Both the position numbers and the translations under genes were made by a program. This document shows positions 44,113 to 55,571 of a DNA stretch of 64,000 nucleotides, piece after piece. Source of the stretch: Parietaria judaica (taxonomy: Eukaryota > Streptophyta > Magnoliopsida > Rosales > Urticaceae); contig OX940864.1 of assembly GCA_954871525.1 (NCBI GenBank), positions 29,739,001-29,803,000 of the forward strand. The letters are read 5' to 3'. Under the pieces are notes generated by a model, which was not told where the DNA came from, did not search any database, and worked only from the letters and a program-made list of their open reading frames with translations. Numbering within the stretch: the stretch's first letter is position 1; each line of letters opens with the position of its first letter.

Positions 44113-45985
44113 ATTGGATTAAGGATAATCGGTTTATTTAATTTACTTCTTTGATTTCAATTTTGTTATCAGAAAATAGTTTGTGTATATATGTACATCT
44201 CATATACTTCATTGATGATTTAAAACTTAAACTTAATCTTCCCTTATTATTATAAAACTACTATAAATTATCACTTCTTTTTTAATAAAAGAAATTTGTT
44301 TATATATATAGGAATATTTGTGGCAAAAGCACCAAAACTTATTCAAAATAGCACAACTTATTCTCAAGTTTGCAACTATGCCAAGGTCACAAAGTTTGTA
44401 TTTTCAATTGATATTGTCTATTTTTTACACAAGTACAACTCACATTTAGTCCTTTTTTTCAAGTTTTAAGATTTTTCATATTAATTATTATAATTTGAGA
44501 CATACACGTGTAAATGATTTAAAGTTAATGAATTTAGACAAAAGGGAAATAAACCAATCGAATTCTTTCAGAACCTTGGATATTTAACTTATAGTTAAGT
44601 ACCCGTTATGGTTGGAGATCAGTTTGTGAAAAATCAATAGACAGTATCGTACGTAGACACTGCAAAATCAACGACAAATTCAAACGATTGTATCATTCTA
44701 ATCACTCAAATCGATTGACTAGTAGAGATGTCAACTTTGATAACACATTAATCATTCATTTCAATTCTTTAAATGTTTATTTAGAATGTCAATAAAAATT
44801 AGGTTCAAATTAATTATTGTGGAGGACATCGTGATTGAGTTGAGATATAGAGAACACGCTTATTTTTGTTGCTTTTATTCTGGATGCTACACGTGGCGCG
44901 ATGTTGTTAATTTTGCAATCGGTTAAATATAGACCAAGAATATGATGAAACCAATTTTTTATTTTTTATTTCGGTTTTTTGAGGGCTTTTCGAAGGTTTA
45001 TTTGATTTGACTTATGATGGGTATAATTATAATATAAATGTCTTTTTGTTCTTTAAATTAAGAAGATCTCCGCCATCAATATCACTTCTTTTGAATATAT
45101 GAGATTCAAAACTATTATTTTTAATCTATTATTATTATTAGAGAATTTTTCTTTTTATAAATCATCTATTTTTTTAATTTTCATATAAATATGCTCTGAA
45201 ATACTCCAATGTAGTATATATATTTTAATTTTTAAAAACCGACAACTGCCTTTTATTACATAGTTAGAGCTTTGTATATTTATATATCCTATATCATTTT
45301 TGAAAGAACAATATTTCCTATTTTTCTAAAAATAGCCAAAATATATTGGTGAGGACACAAGGAGTCAACGATTGCGTTGCGACAGAGCTTGGTAAGGGTG
45401 ATAAAGGAAGACGATGAATACTAAGAAAAAAAAAATCCTTATTTAAGGGATTTTGGATTAATTAAAAATATTAAAATAGACAATATTTTTGTCAATTACT
45501 TTGATGGTATATGTTTTGACGGAAAGGGTATATGTTCCAATAGAATGTGTCGAAAAAATAAATTTTCCTTATTAACCTAGAATAGCAAACTGATTGAAAA
45601 TCCAACTAAATCTTAAAATTTCAAAGGCACACCATGACATATTTTGGAGTTTAATTTAATTTTCATAGTTATTAATATTACAATTATTAAATAACTTAAC
45701 AATTGATTTGTTTATATATATAAATAAGCTATATTGTATATTTGATATAACATAGTCAATAGGTAAAACCTTTTTCTCATAGACACTACTCTACTCTACA
45801 CACATGTTATGTATTGATTGTCTTATTTGTAAACCATATATCCCCTTTAGTTTTGTCGTGCAAACTCAAGAAAATACACTATTAGGGGATTGCATAACTG
45901 TATTTAGAAATTGAATTTTAACCTAGAATAACAAATTACAACTTTACCATAAACAGAGAGACATAGATAAAGATTTTCTAACACT

Positions 45986-46021
<36 letters not shown>

Positions 46022-46025
46022 TTTA
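44113..46025. other. AT-rich intergenic DNA
   Basis: Contains a GGCAAAAGCACCAAAA stretch near 44322 reminiscent of the Mutator-like ends, and a (TA)n run at about 45988-46018. No gene was recognised. Confidence 0.55.
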
Positions 46026-46028
46026 CCC

Positions 46029-46135
46029 ACATCAAAACTAAAATAATGCCAACTAAATTAATCAAGACTTACGAGTAATCCAACATCAAAACTAAAATAG
46101 TGCCAACTAAATTAATCAAGACTTACAAGTACAAT
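46029..46135. repeat. 54-bp tandem duplication downstream of gene 3
   Basis: ACATCAAAACTAAAATA starts at 46029 and again at 46083. The two copies are nearly identical through CAAGACTTAC(G/A)AGTA. They lie just past the stop codon of gene 3, in its probable 3' UTR. Confidence 0.88.
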
Positions 46136-46160
46136 AATTAAAAATAATGTCTACGCCCAT

Positions 46161-46349
46161 TCACGCAGCCGGAGCATAATCATAACTTCCATCATCGTCG
46201 TCGTCATCATCTCCTTCCATTGAAGCCTCTATAGAGTAGTTGTAAATGGCTCGGCCTGCGATAAATTTTCTTTCAGTGTATGAAATGGGGAAATGGAAAA
46301 CATCCCGAACCTTGTCATCTTTATTCCCCTTACTAAAAAAATTGGCCAT
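46161..46349 (-). CDS. Small acidic protein, member 3 (62 aa)
   Basis: ATG at 46349-46347, TGA at 46163-46161, single exon. Residues 1-45 are mixed (MANFFSKGNKDDKVRD, then aromatic-rich HFPISYTERKF and AIYNYSIEAS). Glu-Gly 45-46, exactly seven Asp 47-53, then GSYDYAPAA to the C-terminus. The Asp-run and final YDYAPAA match the gene at 43229-43441. AIYNYSIEA at 34-42 may be an eroded copy of the YNFAPAA motif seen there, although an alternative alignment pairs FIAGRAI with FAPAARI. The shared Glu-Gly-Asp-run links it to the truncated gene at 1-128. Acidic residues next to Tyr resemble tyrosine-sulfation sites, but no signal peptide is present. Function unknown. Coding status is supported by conservation of length class, C-terminus and promoter between copies. 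Confidence 0.74.
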   Translation of the reverse strand: MANFFSKGNKDDKVRDVFHFPISYTERKFIAGRAIYNYSIEASMEGDDDDDDDGSYDYAPAA

Positions 46350-46429
46350 TTGGTAATGTTTTGGAAACTATAGAGAGAAGGTATAGCTTATTGAGCTTGT
46401 AAGTGTTATATTTAGGTGTGAGTGGTTTG

Positions 46430-46440
46430 CTTATATAGAG
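46430..46440 (-). promoter_or_regulatory. TATA box of acidic-protein gene 3
   Basis: Minus-strand CTCTATATAAG lies about 85 bp before the ATG. It implies a transcript start near 46400 and a leader of about 50 bases. It matches the corresponding site of gene 2. Confidence 0.65.
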
Positions 46441-46692
46441 AGGTCAATGAGAGTTGACGAGCGTTAACTTGTGGCGAAAGTGTGGACTCAAGCTTCGAGT
46501 GTGTGCTTGTCTAATGCTTATGAAAGCTGGCACTTTAAGGTCCAACTTGGTAGAAACTAGAACCTAGAATCCAATCGATTTGAATGATAATGCCCTAAAG
46601 AAAACCGTGCTCAATACCCGATTATTTTAGTAATAAAAATAGTTGCTTTATGACAACATTTATTCTCTTTTTCCATGCACTAGTTTTGTGCG

Positions 46693-46742
<50 letters not shown>

Positions 46743-47161
46743 TATATGCGAACTCTATTTCATTTGCCGGTTTTTGTCTTGTTTGAGGTTAGTTTTTTCT
46801 TCGTATTGTTGTTGTTGTTAGCCCAATCATTAATTCATTATTATCGTGTTTAATTTTATTTAGCTAGCGTCATGTCCCCACCACTGAATTGCTGCATAAT
46901 AAATATATATATATATGTGTGTGTGTATTTGTGTGGTTAAGCGGCCACTTTTTTCGAGTGGATAAGAAAATGTGATGTATAGATGTAGATAGTCTACAGT
47001 GCAATTAAGAAAATGTATTGTTTAATTGAATGCATGTCTAGAAAATAGTAGTACTAAAGTATGTATATTTATAAAATATATCACTTAATAGCTGCAAAGT
47101 AGTTATGCACTGAGAAGATATAATTAAAATATATCACTTAATAGCTGCAAAGTAGTTGTCA
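46441..47161. other. AT-rich intergenic DNA with (TA)n
   Basis: A (TA)n run of about 25 units is at 46697-46747. A short direct repeat (ATATATCACTTAATAGCTGC) occurs near 47077 and 47129. No gene was recognised. Confidence 0.55.
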
Positions 47162-47467
47162 CTCTTTTCGACGTTTAACATTAGTCGAGTATTATGGAAG
47201 GTGTAAAGTAAGTATGATGAACAAAGGTTTTTTGGCTTTTTTAATGAGGAGGGATGACTCCCGTATTTATGAAAGGCCTTGTGCAACTGTTGGGATCTGA
47301 TTCATGCGAATCCCCACTAAATAAGATTCGATCATTAAATATGCGCGTAGGGTAACCTCAAAAAATATTTTCACAGCAATTAGAGTCCCATACCAATAAT
47401 ATCAATTACCCTATCCGGCTTACGTGATTCGAAAACTAATTATCCCTATCGTGATATTAAATTTTCG

Positions 47468-47499
<32 letters not shown>

Positions 47500-47834
47500 A
47501 AGGAACCTCTATCGCTCTTTTCGACGTTCAACATTAGTCGAGTATTATAGAAGTCGTGAAGTAAGTATGACGAACAAAGGTTTTTTGGCTTGAAGAAAGT
47601 TTACCGAATGAGGAGGGATGACTCCCGTATTTATGAAAGACCTTGTGCAACTGTTGGGATCTGATTCACGCGAATGCCCACTAATTAAGATTCGATCATT
47701 AAATATGCGCGTAGGGTAACCTCAAAAAATATTTTCACAGCAAATAGAGTCCCATACCAATAATTTCCATTACTCTATCCGGCTTACGTGACTCGAAAAC
47801 TAATTATCCCTATCGTGATATTAAATTTTCGATT
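47162..47834. repeat. Imperfect 0.31-kb direct duplication joined by a G-run
   Basis: Copy 1 (47162-47470) and copy 2 (47514-47834) share CTCTTTTCGACGTT through AAATTTTCGATT with scattered substitutions and small indels. They are joined by 29 consecutive G (47471-47499) and AAGGAACCTCTATCG. The duplicated unit includes the end of LTR K. Confidence 0.9.
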
Positions 47835-49315
47835 AACTTCTTTCCATAAAATGAATTGATTGTGCTTTGACTTTTTAACAAATAATTATCATAATCAATA
47901 AATCATTGCGTACCTTTTCGATTCACGATTCTGATGTGCAATCTCTGATCTTTTTTAATCTCCGTTTTCCCGTTCTTGAGTTCTTGCGAATTGGAGAATG
48001 CAAATTTCTTCTTGGTTGAATCTTGAAGATCGCTCCCACTTGTCCTCCGATTTATCCTCCGGATCTTGACCGACGGCATGTGTGGGCTCCCACTGAATAG
48101 AACCCTGGACCCTAAATCGAATTTCTCTGGGATAATAGACCCGGAGAGAAACAGAGGACGATTTTTCTGAAGAGTGTGAGTTGTGATTCAGGGTTTCCGG
48201 GCTTCTCTATTTATAGGAAACTAGCCCAACCACTTTGAGAAATTCCGTCAACCAATTTTGAGAGATTTACTCAACCACTTGGAGATATTCACCCTAAGAT
48301 TTTATTTATTAAATAAATCAAATAAAGAATAAATCCAAAAATAAATATTTTTTTCAGAAAATACCATATAAGATTTAATAAATCAAATCTTATTATATTC
48401 AAGATTATATTTCAATAAAATCGCTTTTAATAATTTTGAAAATCTTTTTAACAATTTTCTTATTTAAATATTCCAAAAATAAATTTCAATATTTAATTTC
48501 CACTCAATTTCGATTGATATAACTGTGTCATTTTCAGCCATATAAGCCAAAAATTGTTATTCTTACAAATCTCAAACCTTTGTCAGAATGACATGATTCA
48601 AAGATAAATTGATCAGAATTTGATTTCCTACAACCTTGGAGTTGTCCCAGGAACATATTCATTATCTTTTTTTTTTTCCAGTTTCTGTATTTGACCAAAA
48701 CTTTGGTATTTTCTCTGTATTAGGGTAATCATGATTTTTCTGTGACCAAGTCATAAATCTATCCGACCAATTCTATTCTATGTTCTAAAATATAATATTT
48801 GCGGCGTTGAACTTGTGGAGCTACAAATGGGACTAATGGACACACGTACTTAAGCTACGGTGAAAGTGAAGTGCTTTCACCAACTTCGGTTACATTCCAC
48901 TATAGCCCGAAGCTGAACTCTTTCGTACGAGTGAATTTATCTTCCTGACTCAGGAGTCCATTGATACAATCAGACTGTCAGAATCCAAGTGTTTGTATTA
49001 TTATGATTCTCGTTTTAGTCAGGTGATACCCGTATACCCTTTAGCCGACACTAGCTTGTTTCATGGTTATTGCAAATTACTCACCTAACAGTTTATGAAG
49101 TCGTTAGGCTCCGACTGAGTACGTATTTATTTCCCACTAATCACAACAAGGAAATCATAAAGTTATTATCCATATCTGTAGTCATGCAGTTTGTCACGGT
49201 TAACCTTCCGATCCCAAAATAAAAGTTTTATGAATAATCGATTGTAAACTGAACGATTTAATCAAAGATCGCTAAAGTTGAATCGTATAAACTCATACTA
49301 TCTCAAGACTTCATC
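47655..49315 (-). mobile_element. LTR-like element K, related to J
   Basis: The left end TGTTGGGATCTG reads as an LTR terminus (CCCAACA) on the minus strand. Inward is a minus-strand TATA-like CCTATAAATAG near 48210-48225, followed downstream by leader-like sequence. Blocks such as the 17-base match 48956-48972 with 51009-51025 (inverted), and neighbouring TATAGTGGAAT sequence, tie it to LTR J. The right border at about 49315 is where copia I coding sequence resumes. No matching target duplication was found, so the element is probably truncated. No coding region. Confidence 0.6.
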
Positions 49316-50188
49316 AGTATATTGAATATCAGGCCATGTCACTATAAGGTATAAAACGCGACCTATTGATTGACGATATATTTCAGGATCAGGATAAGGC
49401 GTACCATTTGTTGATCGTACGCAAAGATGTCGTTCCATTGGAAAATCTGATGGCCGAGAACCCATCATACCAGAGTAAGATAATATGTCAAGAGTATATT
49501 TTCTTTGACATAGAAAAATCCCTTGTTTTGAGCGAGATACTTAAATCCCTAGAAAATATTGAAGTTTTCCAAGATCTTTTATAGAAAAAACTTGAGCGAG
49601 AAATGTTTTAATTTCATATATTGCATCATCATCATTCCCAATGATAATAATATCATCGACATAAACTAGAACAACTATCGATATCTGATTATGACTATAG
49701 GAGAAAAGACTATAATATGAAATAGATTGATGAAAGCCTCGACCAATGAGAGTGATTGAGAATTTAGAAAACCATTGACGAGAAACATGTTTAAGACCAT
49801 AAATAGATTTTTTTTTAATTTGCATACATAAGACTCCCCCTTACGAGAAAAACTGAGAGAAAGTTTCATGTGAACTTCTTCATTGATGTCTCCTTGAAGA
49901 AATGCATTACTAGCATCAAGTTGGTGTAGTGACCAATTTTTAATGGAAACGATAGAAAGAAGAAGTACATTGACTAATTTAGCCACATGAGCAAAAGTAT
50001 CATGATAATCTATACTGTGAACTTAAGTAAAACCTCTTGCTACTAAAGGAGCTTTGTATCTCTCTATAAAACAATCTGAACGATATTTAATTTTACAAAC
50101 CCATTTACAAGCGATAGGCGATTTTCCTTTTGGTGTGCATAAAATACCACGCCAATGTTTCCTTAGCCATAGCTTCACGCCGATGTTT
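49316..50188 (-). pseudogene. Copia I RT, C-terminal part
   Basis: Minus-strand frames give KGKSPIACKWVCKIKY (about 50150), QLDASNAFLQGDINEEV (about 49920), the catalytic LVYVDDIIIIGND (about 49650), and KDLGKLQYFLGI followed by TAA where EVARSK is usual. The frame continues as SRSKQGIFLCQRKYTLDIL and reaches RSTNGTPYPDPE and WPDIQYT at about 49320. Stops, and a short shift near 49830, break it. It belongs with the pieces on the other side of LTR J. Confidence 0.88.
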
Positions 50189-52122
50189 TGTTGGACATAT
50201 GTGTCCTCAAACAAGATATTTTATCTATTTGTAAAAGATTATGACAAGTCGTTGAATAAAGATGATGCTTATTATGATAATCTTATAGATTTTGGTAGAG
50301 TAAAATAGAATGTTTGATCCTTAGTTCATAAAGGATGCAATTATGTTATTATTATCACAACAGAGTCAATGTGAGGAAGAATTAATAATCATAATAAATG
50401 AACTTAAAATGTCCGTGACCTGATTAACTGGGTGGGAGCCCATTAATCGTATAAGGTCATTAATGTGACTAAGTGACAATCCTATTCTAGATTTTGTGTG
50501 TGTCACACTCACTAGAAGTGTATTAAGTATGAAGTGTCTTCATACTGGACTGGACCTGAGTTAAACTCCGGAAGGTATCATATAAGACTGTCACTGATAA
50601 CTTGGAGTTGAGTCACTAGTAGATGATCAAATGGATATTCGATCTAAGTCCTGAGTGATCTTGAGTCCAAGATTCTGGCTTGATTGTTCTTTGATTTAAC
50701 CGTTAAAGAACACAATATATTACCATTGTTCCCAACACTATTATTTTGGGAACATGATAGTCAGCAGTAAGGGTAGCTTGGTCATACACATGGACATCAC
50801 ACAGTTCTCTTCAGAGTCATGATGATTCCCTTGATTGTCGGTGGTGAGAAGTGCGAGGTACCCGTGCACAACTTATGAATCGAAACCATAAGTGGGTTAC
50901 TCATAATATTACCGACTGAGTCAAGGATGAAAATGCAATGAGGGGCATAACGGCAGAAACCGCCTGCTCATGTGTGGATCATCAAGTGAAAGATCAATAA
51001 CCCGAATTTGATTGTATCAATGGACACCCTGCTGTAATTAAGGGAATAATATATATTGTATCACTAAAGAGTGCAGCCTCGGGTTTATAGTGGAATAACA
51101 CCGAGGTTTGACGAACACCCTAGCAGTTTGTTGGAGCTTAAGTGATACGGGTCCATGGTCCCCAGGATAGCTCCGTAACGGATGATACGTACGTGATAAA
51201 AATATTTTGACATGTTTTTAGATCATTTTGCAAGACTTATAAAACTGAAGTCTGTGACAGACATCAGATAGTTTTATCAGTAGCGTGGCAAAAGTACCAT
51301 ATCTTGGTAACCGAAATTAACTGACAAAAGAAAGTAGAATTTGGATTTTCTATCAACATAAAAGTTTTTGGAAATAAAATTCTAAGAAACTTTTCTTTTG
51401 GAACCGAGTTGTTTCGACGTACGGTTTGTGATTTAGAAAATTTCTAAGTTTGTGATCGTTTCGGTAAACTATGAAATTAAATCACATGTCACGAATTTAA
51501 ATGATGTTGTGACACCATGACATTTGAATGTGTGATATTGAGATCAGAGGATATTAATATGATTTAATTATTCGAATTTAATTATTAATATATTATTAAT
51601 AATTAATCAATAATCAATAATTAATAGATTTATATTAATATGTAAATAATATATATTTATTTATATTATATGTGTAGAAATCAAACTATGCCATGGAATG
51701 TGGAACCATATACATTCGAATGGATAGACTTTGGTCTTTTCATAATTGCGGCAAAAGTACCAAATGTTTTGGTATTTGAGAAAAACCCTAAAATCAATTG
51801 GATCGGTTATGATTTAATATCAACTGTTGGTTTAGGATAATTGATATATTCAAAATTTATAACTTGATGATCGAGTTTCTATTTTCGAATTTGAATAATT
51901 AATTGTATCCGTTAGATCGGTCTAAGATTTAATCTTTGCCGTCGTATTGGAAATTAATTAATTATATATATAATATATTAATATCGAATTATGTATTTGG
52001 ATAAATTCGAATTTGATTTTTATTAAATCTTTTAATATTTTATTTTATCCTAAACTAATTTGATCCATTAGATCGGTTAAAGATTTATCTCAATCGTTGG
52101 ATGTGGATAATTAGAATTTGAA

Positions 52123-52153
<31 letters not shown>

Positions 52154-52869
52154 AATTCGAATATTGATAAGATAAGAGGATAAGATTGATTTTTAATTTT
52201 ATCCAAGTCTTTCTTATTTAATTAAATCCCTAATTAATTATATCCCTTGGATTTAGATAAGATTAAATCTAGACCATTGGATTGAAATAATCAATTATAT
52301 TTAATTATGAAATTCGAATTTTAGGGGAGAGAATTTCTCTAATTCGGTTACAGTCTGAGCCGATAAATAGGAGGCTCATTCTACACATTTTTCACACTTT
52401 TCCCCAGAGAAAAATTCGAACTCTCCCTATCCCTCATGGTCTGCGAATTTTCTCTCTGATCTCTCTTTCTGGTTCGGCTTAAGAGACTTAGTTCTCCGGA
52501 AACTTAAAAAGAACCATCAGTTTAAATTTTGCGACGGAGTCCTGCCGGCGAAGCCCACACTTCGGTACGAGGAATCCAGAAGAATATCCCGTAAGATCAC
52601 GGGAGTTTCCCTTAGCACCGGCGGAGCCCTGCCCGATTCAGAACGCGCAGCCGGAAGTCGTCAATAGATGTACGGCCTTATGCATTTGGTTAATAAATGA
52701 TATATGAATATTAAATTGCATAATATTTATCGGATCTTGGAATATGGTAATTATCCGATGCTCGGGCCATTGATCGGATAACATATTTTCCGCTTAAAAT
52801 ATTTTTTAAATGTTACCCAGACTGTCTGAATGCACAAATCATGATAATCAACGGCTATTATCCCCAACA
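50189..52869 (+). mobile_element. LTR J, probable 2.7-kb solo LTR, nested in copia I
   Basis: TGTTGGACATATG at 50189 to ATCCCCAACA at 52869, flanked by the 5-bp target duplication TGTTT at 50184-50188 and 52870-52874. No primer site, polypurine tract, coding region or second LTR was recognised inside. The sequence has the promoter layout of an LTR, with CGATAAATAGGAGG at about 52361 and a CT-rich leader after it. I read it as a solo LTR of a long-LTR element, probably Ty3/gypsy (inference). A small non-coding retroelement cannot be excluded. It is related to K at 47655-49315. Confidence 0.8.
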
Positions 52870-52874
52870 TGTTT

Positions 52875-55571
52875 GGATTCAAGATCTTTAATTTCCTTAT
52901 CCGTAGCTTCACGCCAATGTTTGAATTTCATGGCATGAGAATAAGAACTGAGATCTTCAATTTCAATGATTCTTGATAATAAAACACTGTGAGAATGACT
53001 TAGATTTGATAAAGTAACATAATCTGCTAGAGGATAATCAGTGGAAATGGAAAAATTATTGCAGATGTAATTTTTGAGATGATTTGGTGGTTTACGATTA
53101 CGAGAAGTACGAGTGTTAACGACATGTATATTTGGAGTAGAATTCTCAGAAATGGTTGGAGAAATGATATTTTCAGAATAAGAATGTGAATTTAAACTCT
53201 TCAAATTATTAGATGAGATAAGTTCCTGAGAATTATGTGAGGAACTAATATTTGGATTAGTAAGTGAAGAAGTTCCTGTGAAACAATAGGCGTAGTATAA
53301 CCAAAGCTTGCATTATCCTCAGTTGGAGTAATGGTGATTGGCCTTTTGACAGATGAAGATGGAATATCATGATATGGAAAAATTAATTCATGAAATATAA
53401 CATCGCGGGATACATAAATTTCATGAGTTCTGAAGTCATATATACGATATCTTTTTTGACCATAAGGATAAGCAATGAAAGGCCGGGTTTAGCTCTAGCA
53501 TCAAATATTCTTATTTTTAGCAAAGCATAAACATCCAAAGACTCGTAGAGATGAATATGATGGAAATTTTCCAAGTAAAACTTGATGAGGTTATTGATTT
53601 TTAAAGATAGGACTTGGAAGTTTGTTGATTAAAAATGTTGCAGTAAGAATACATTCTCCCAAAAAATAGATGGGAAAATTTGATTGAAATTGTAGAGCTC
53701 GAGCAACATTAAGTAGGTGTCGATGTTTACATTCTACAACACCATTTTCTTGTGGCGTTGGAACGCAATTACGTAGATGAATAATTCCATTATCATGAAA
53801 CCATTTCTGAATTTGTTTTGAAAGATATAATAGAACCATTATCTGACCGGATGGTTTGAAGTTAAGGAAGAAAAATATCTCCATTGCCGGAGTTAATGCG
53901 TGATATTTTTGTACCAAACTGGCGATTGATTTGATTAAAAAAATGAATTAACATATTGAAAGTTTCAGATTTATGCTTCATTAAATATTTCCAAGTACAC
54001 CTTCAATAATCATCAACAATTGTTAGAAAGAAACATGATCCATTTTTGGAAGGGATAGAAAAAGAACCCCATATATCAACATGAATGAATTCAAAGCAAT
54101 GAGAAGAACAGGATTTACTTTGAGAGAAAGGAAGACGTGTTTGTTTAACACGTGGACTTACATCACAAATAAAAGATTTATTAGCAATAATATCGGGAGA
54201 ATTTTTAACCATAAAATCAAAACGAGACCTAGAAGGATGACCTAGGCGAGAATGTCATAGGTCAAATTTATTACATCGTTGAAGGAAAAAAAACAGAATT
54301 AAAATGTAGATCGCCGTCTACATAAAAAAGACCATTTCGTTCACTACCCTGTCAAATCTTTTTCTTTGTTTGTTGGTCATGAAATACAACACCAGATGAT
54401 AGAAAATGGATATCACAATTGGACTTTGTTAATTGTGAGACAAATATTAAATTGAATTTGATTATGGTATGTGAAAAACATTTTTTAAAGTAAGTGATGA
54501 TGAACATGAGAGCCATTAGGCAACTGGACATAGATCTTTGTTTTAACAGGAGAGTATGAAGAAAAAAAAATATGAAAGAGAGTTACATATGTGATTCGAA
54601 GCGCCAGAATCTATATTCCAAAAAGATGAAAGACACGTAAGAACCACACCTATTAAATTTACCGATGATCCAACGACTTCTTCTTTAGCCAAAAGTGTCA
54701 ATATCTCGTCGTATTGCTATGGCGTAATTTGGTTAGAGAAATGGACAACAATATTTGGTGGCTCTGACTTCTTCACTTGCTTTTCAGAGAACCCATGAAT
54801 CTGGAAGCATGTAGCACGAGTGTGGCCATGTTTGTTGCACTGGTTACATAACGGACGTTGGCGCTTTACGGTTGGTTGATATGGTGGCTTAGGCACTAGT
54901 AGTGCCGCTGAATCAACAACAGGGGTTGAACGAATATTTATATCTTGTTGTTTTGCTTCTTGGCATACCAGATTATAGATACGTTGAATTGAAGAGAATG
55001 GATCCATCAAGAGAATTTGACTACGAATAGCTGAGAAACGATCGTGGAATCTTCGAAGAAACTCTGTAGAACGATCTTGATTTTGATGATAAATCACGCT
55101 TTTAGCATTACCACATATGCATTGAGTGATAGAGATAATAGAGTTAAGTTCATCCCACAAAGATTTCAGCGGTGTCAAATATAAAAAATAGTAATGCCAT
55201 CTTGTTTCATATTAGAAATGGATTGTTTAATTGATAAATCTTAAGGGCATTTGATTGAGAAAACGATGTTTCATATCTGTCCAAACTTGTGCCGAAGTTT
55301 CAGCATATAAAATACTTGGACGAATCTAAGGTAAAACAGAGTTAAGGACCCAACTACTTACTAAATCATTGAATCATTCCCACTTAGGAATATCATATTT
55401 TTTTTACAGGTTTGAGAGTGATCCATCCACAAAGCCGAGCTTACTTTTTGCACGAAGCGCCATTGTTACACTACGACTCCATGACCAATAGTTATATCTT
55501 GTCAATAGAGGAGTGACAAGGATAGCAGAAGGACTATCAGAATGATAAATGGAGAGAGAGTCATCTGACAT
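52875..55571 (-). pseudogene. Copia I gag, integrase and RT start
   Basis: ATG at 55571 (MSDDSLSIYHSDSPSA) begins gag: TRYNYWSWSRSVTMALRAKS, a stop at about 55425, then 55178-54717 with RFHDRFSAIRSQILLMDP and the knuckle CNQCNKHGHTRATC. The integrase region spans about 54212-53591, with HVDIWGSFSIPSKNG and PTPQENGVVECKHRH. The start of RT is at 53204-52875, with MKFKHWREATDKEIKDLES. Numerous stops and frameshifts (for example near 54680, 53990 and 53580). The same MSDDSLSI gag start recurs at 58233 in the duplicated segment. Confidence 0.87.

Noticed and set aside
43229..46349. Acidic proteins as secreted tyrosine-sulfated peptide hormones
   Set aside because: Asp next to Tyr fits sulfation, but none of the three N-termini has a hydrophobic signal peptide.
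43229..46349. Acidic proteins as BURP-type or Caryophyllaceae-type cyclic peptide precursors
   Set aside because: No BURP domain, no known core or recognition sequence and no cyclase gene in the window; kept only as an open idea.
46650..46853. 67-codon frame with Tyr-Ile repeats
   Set aside because: Translation of a (TA)n microsatellite.
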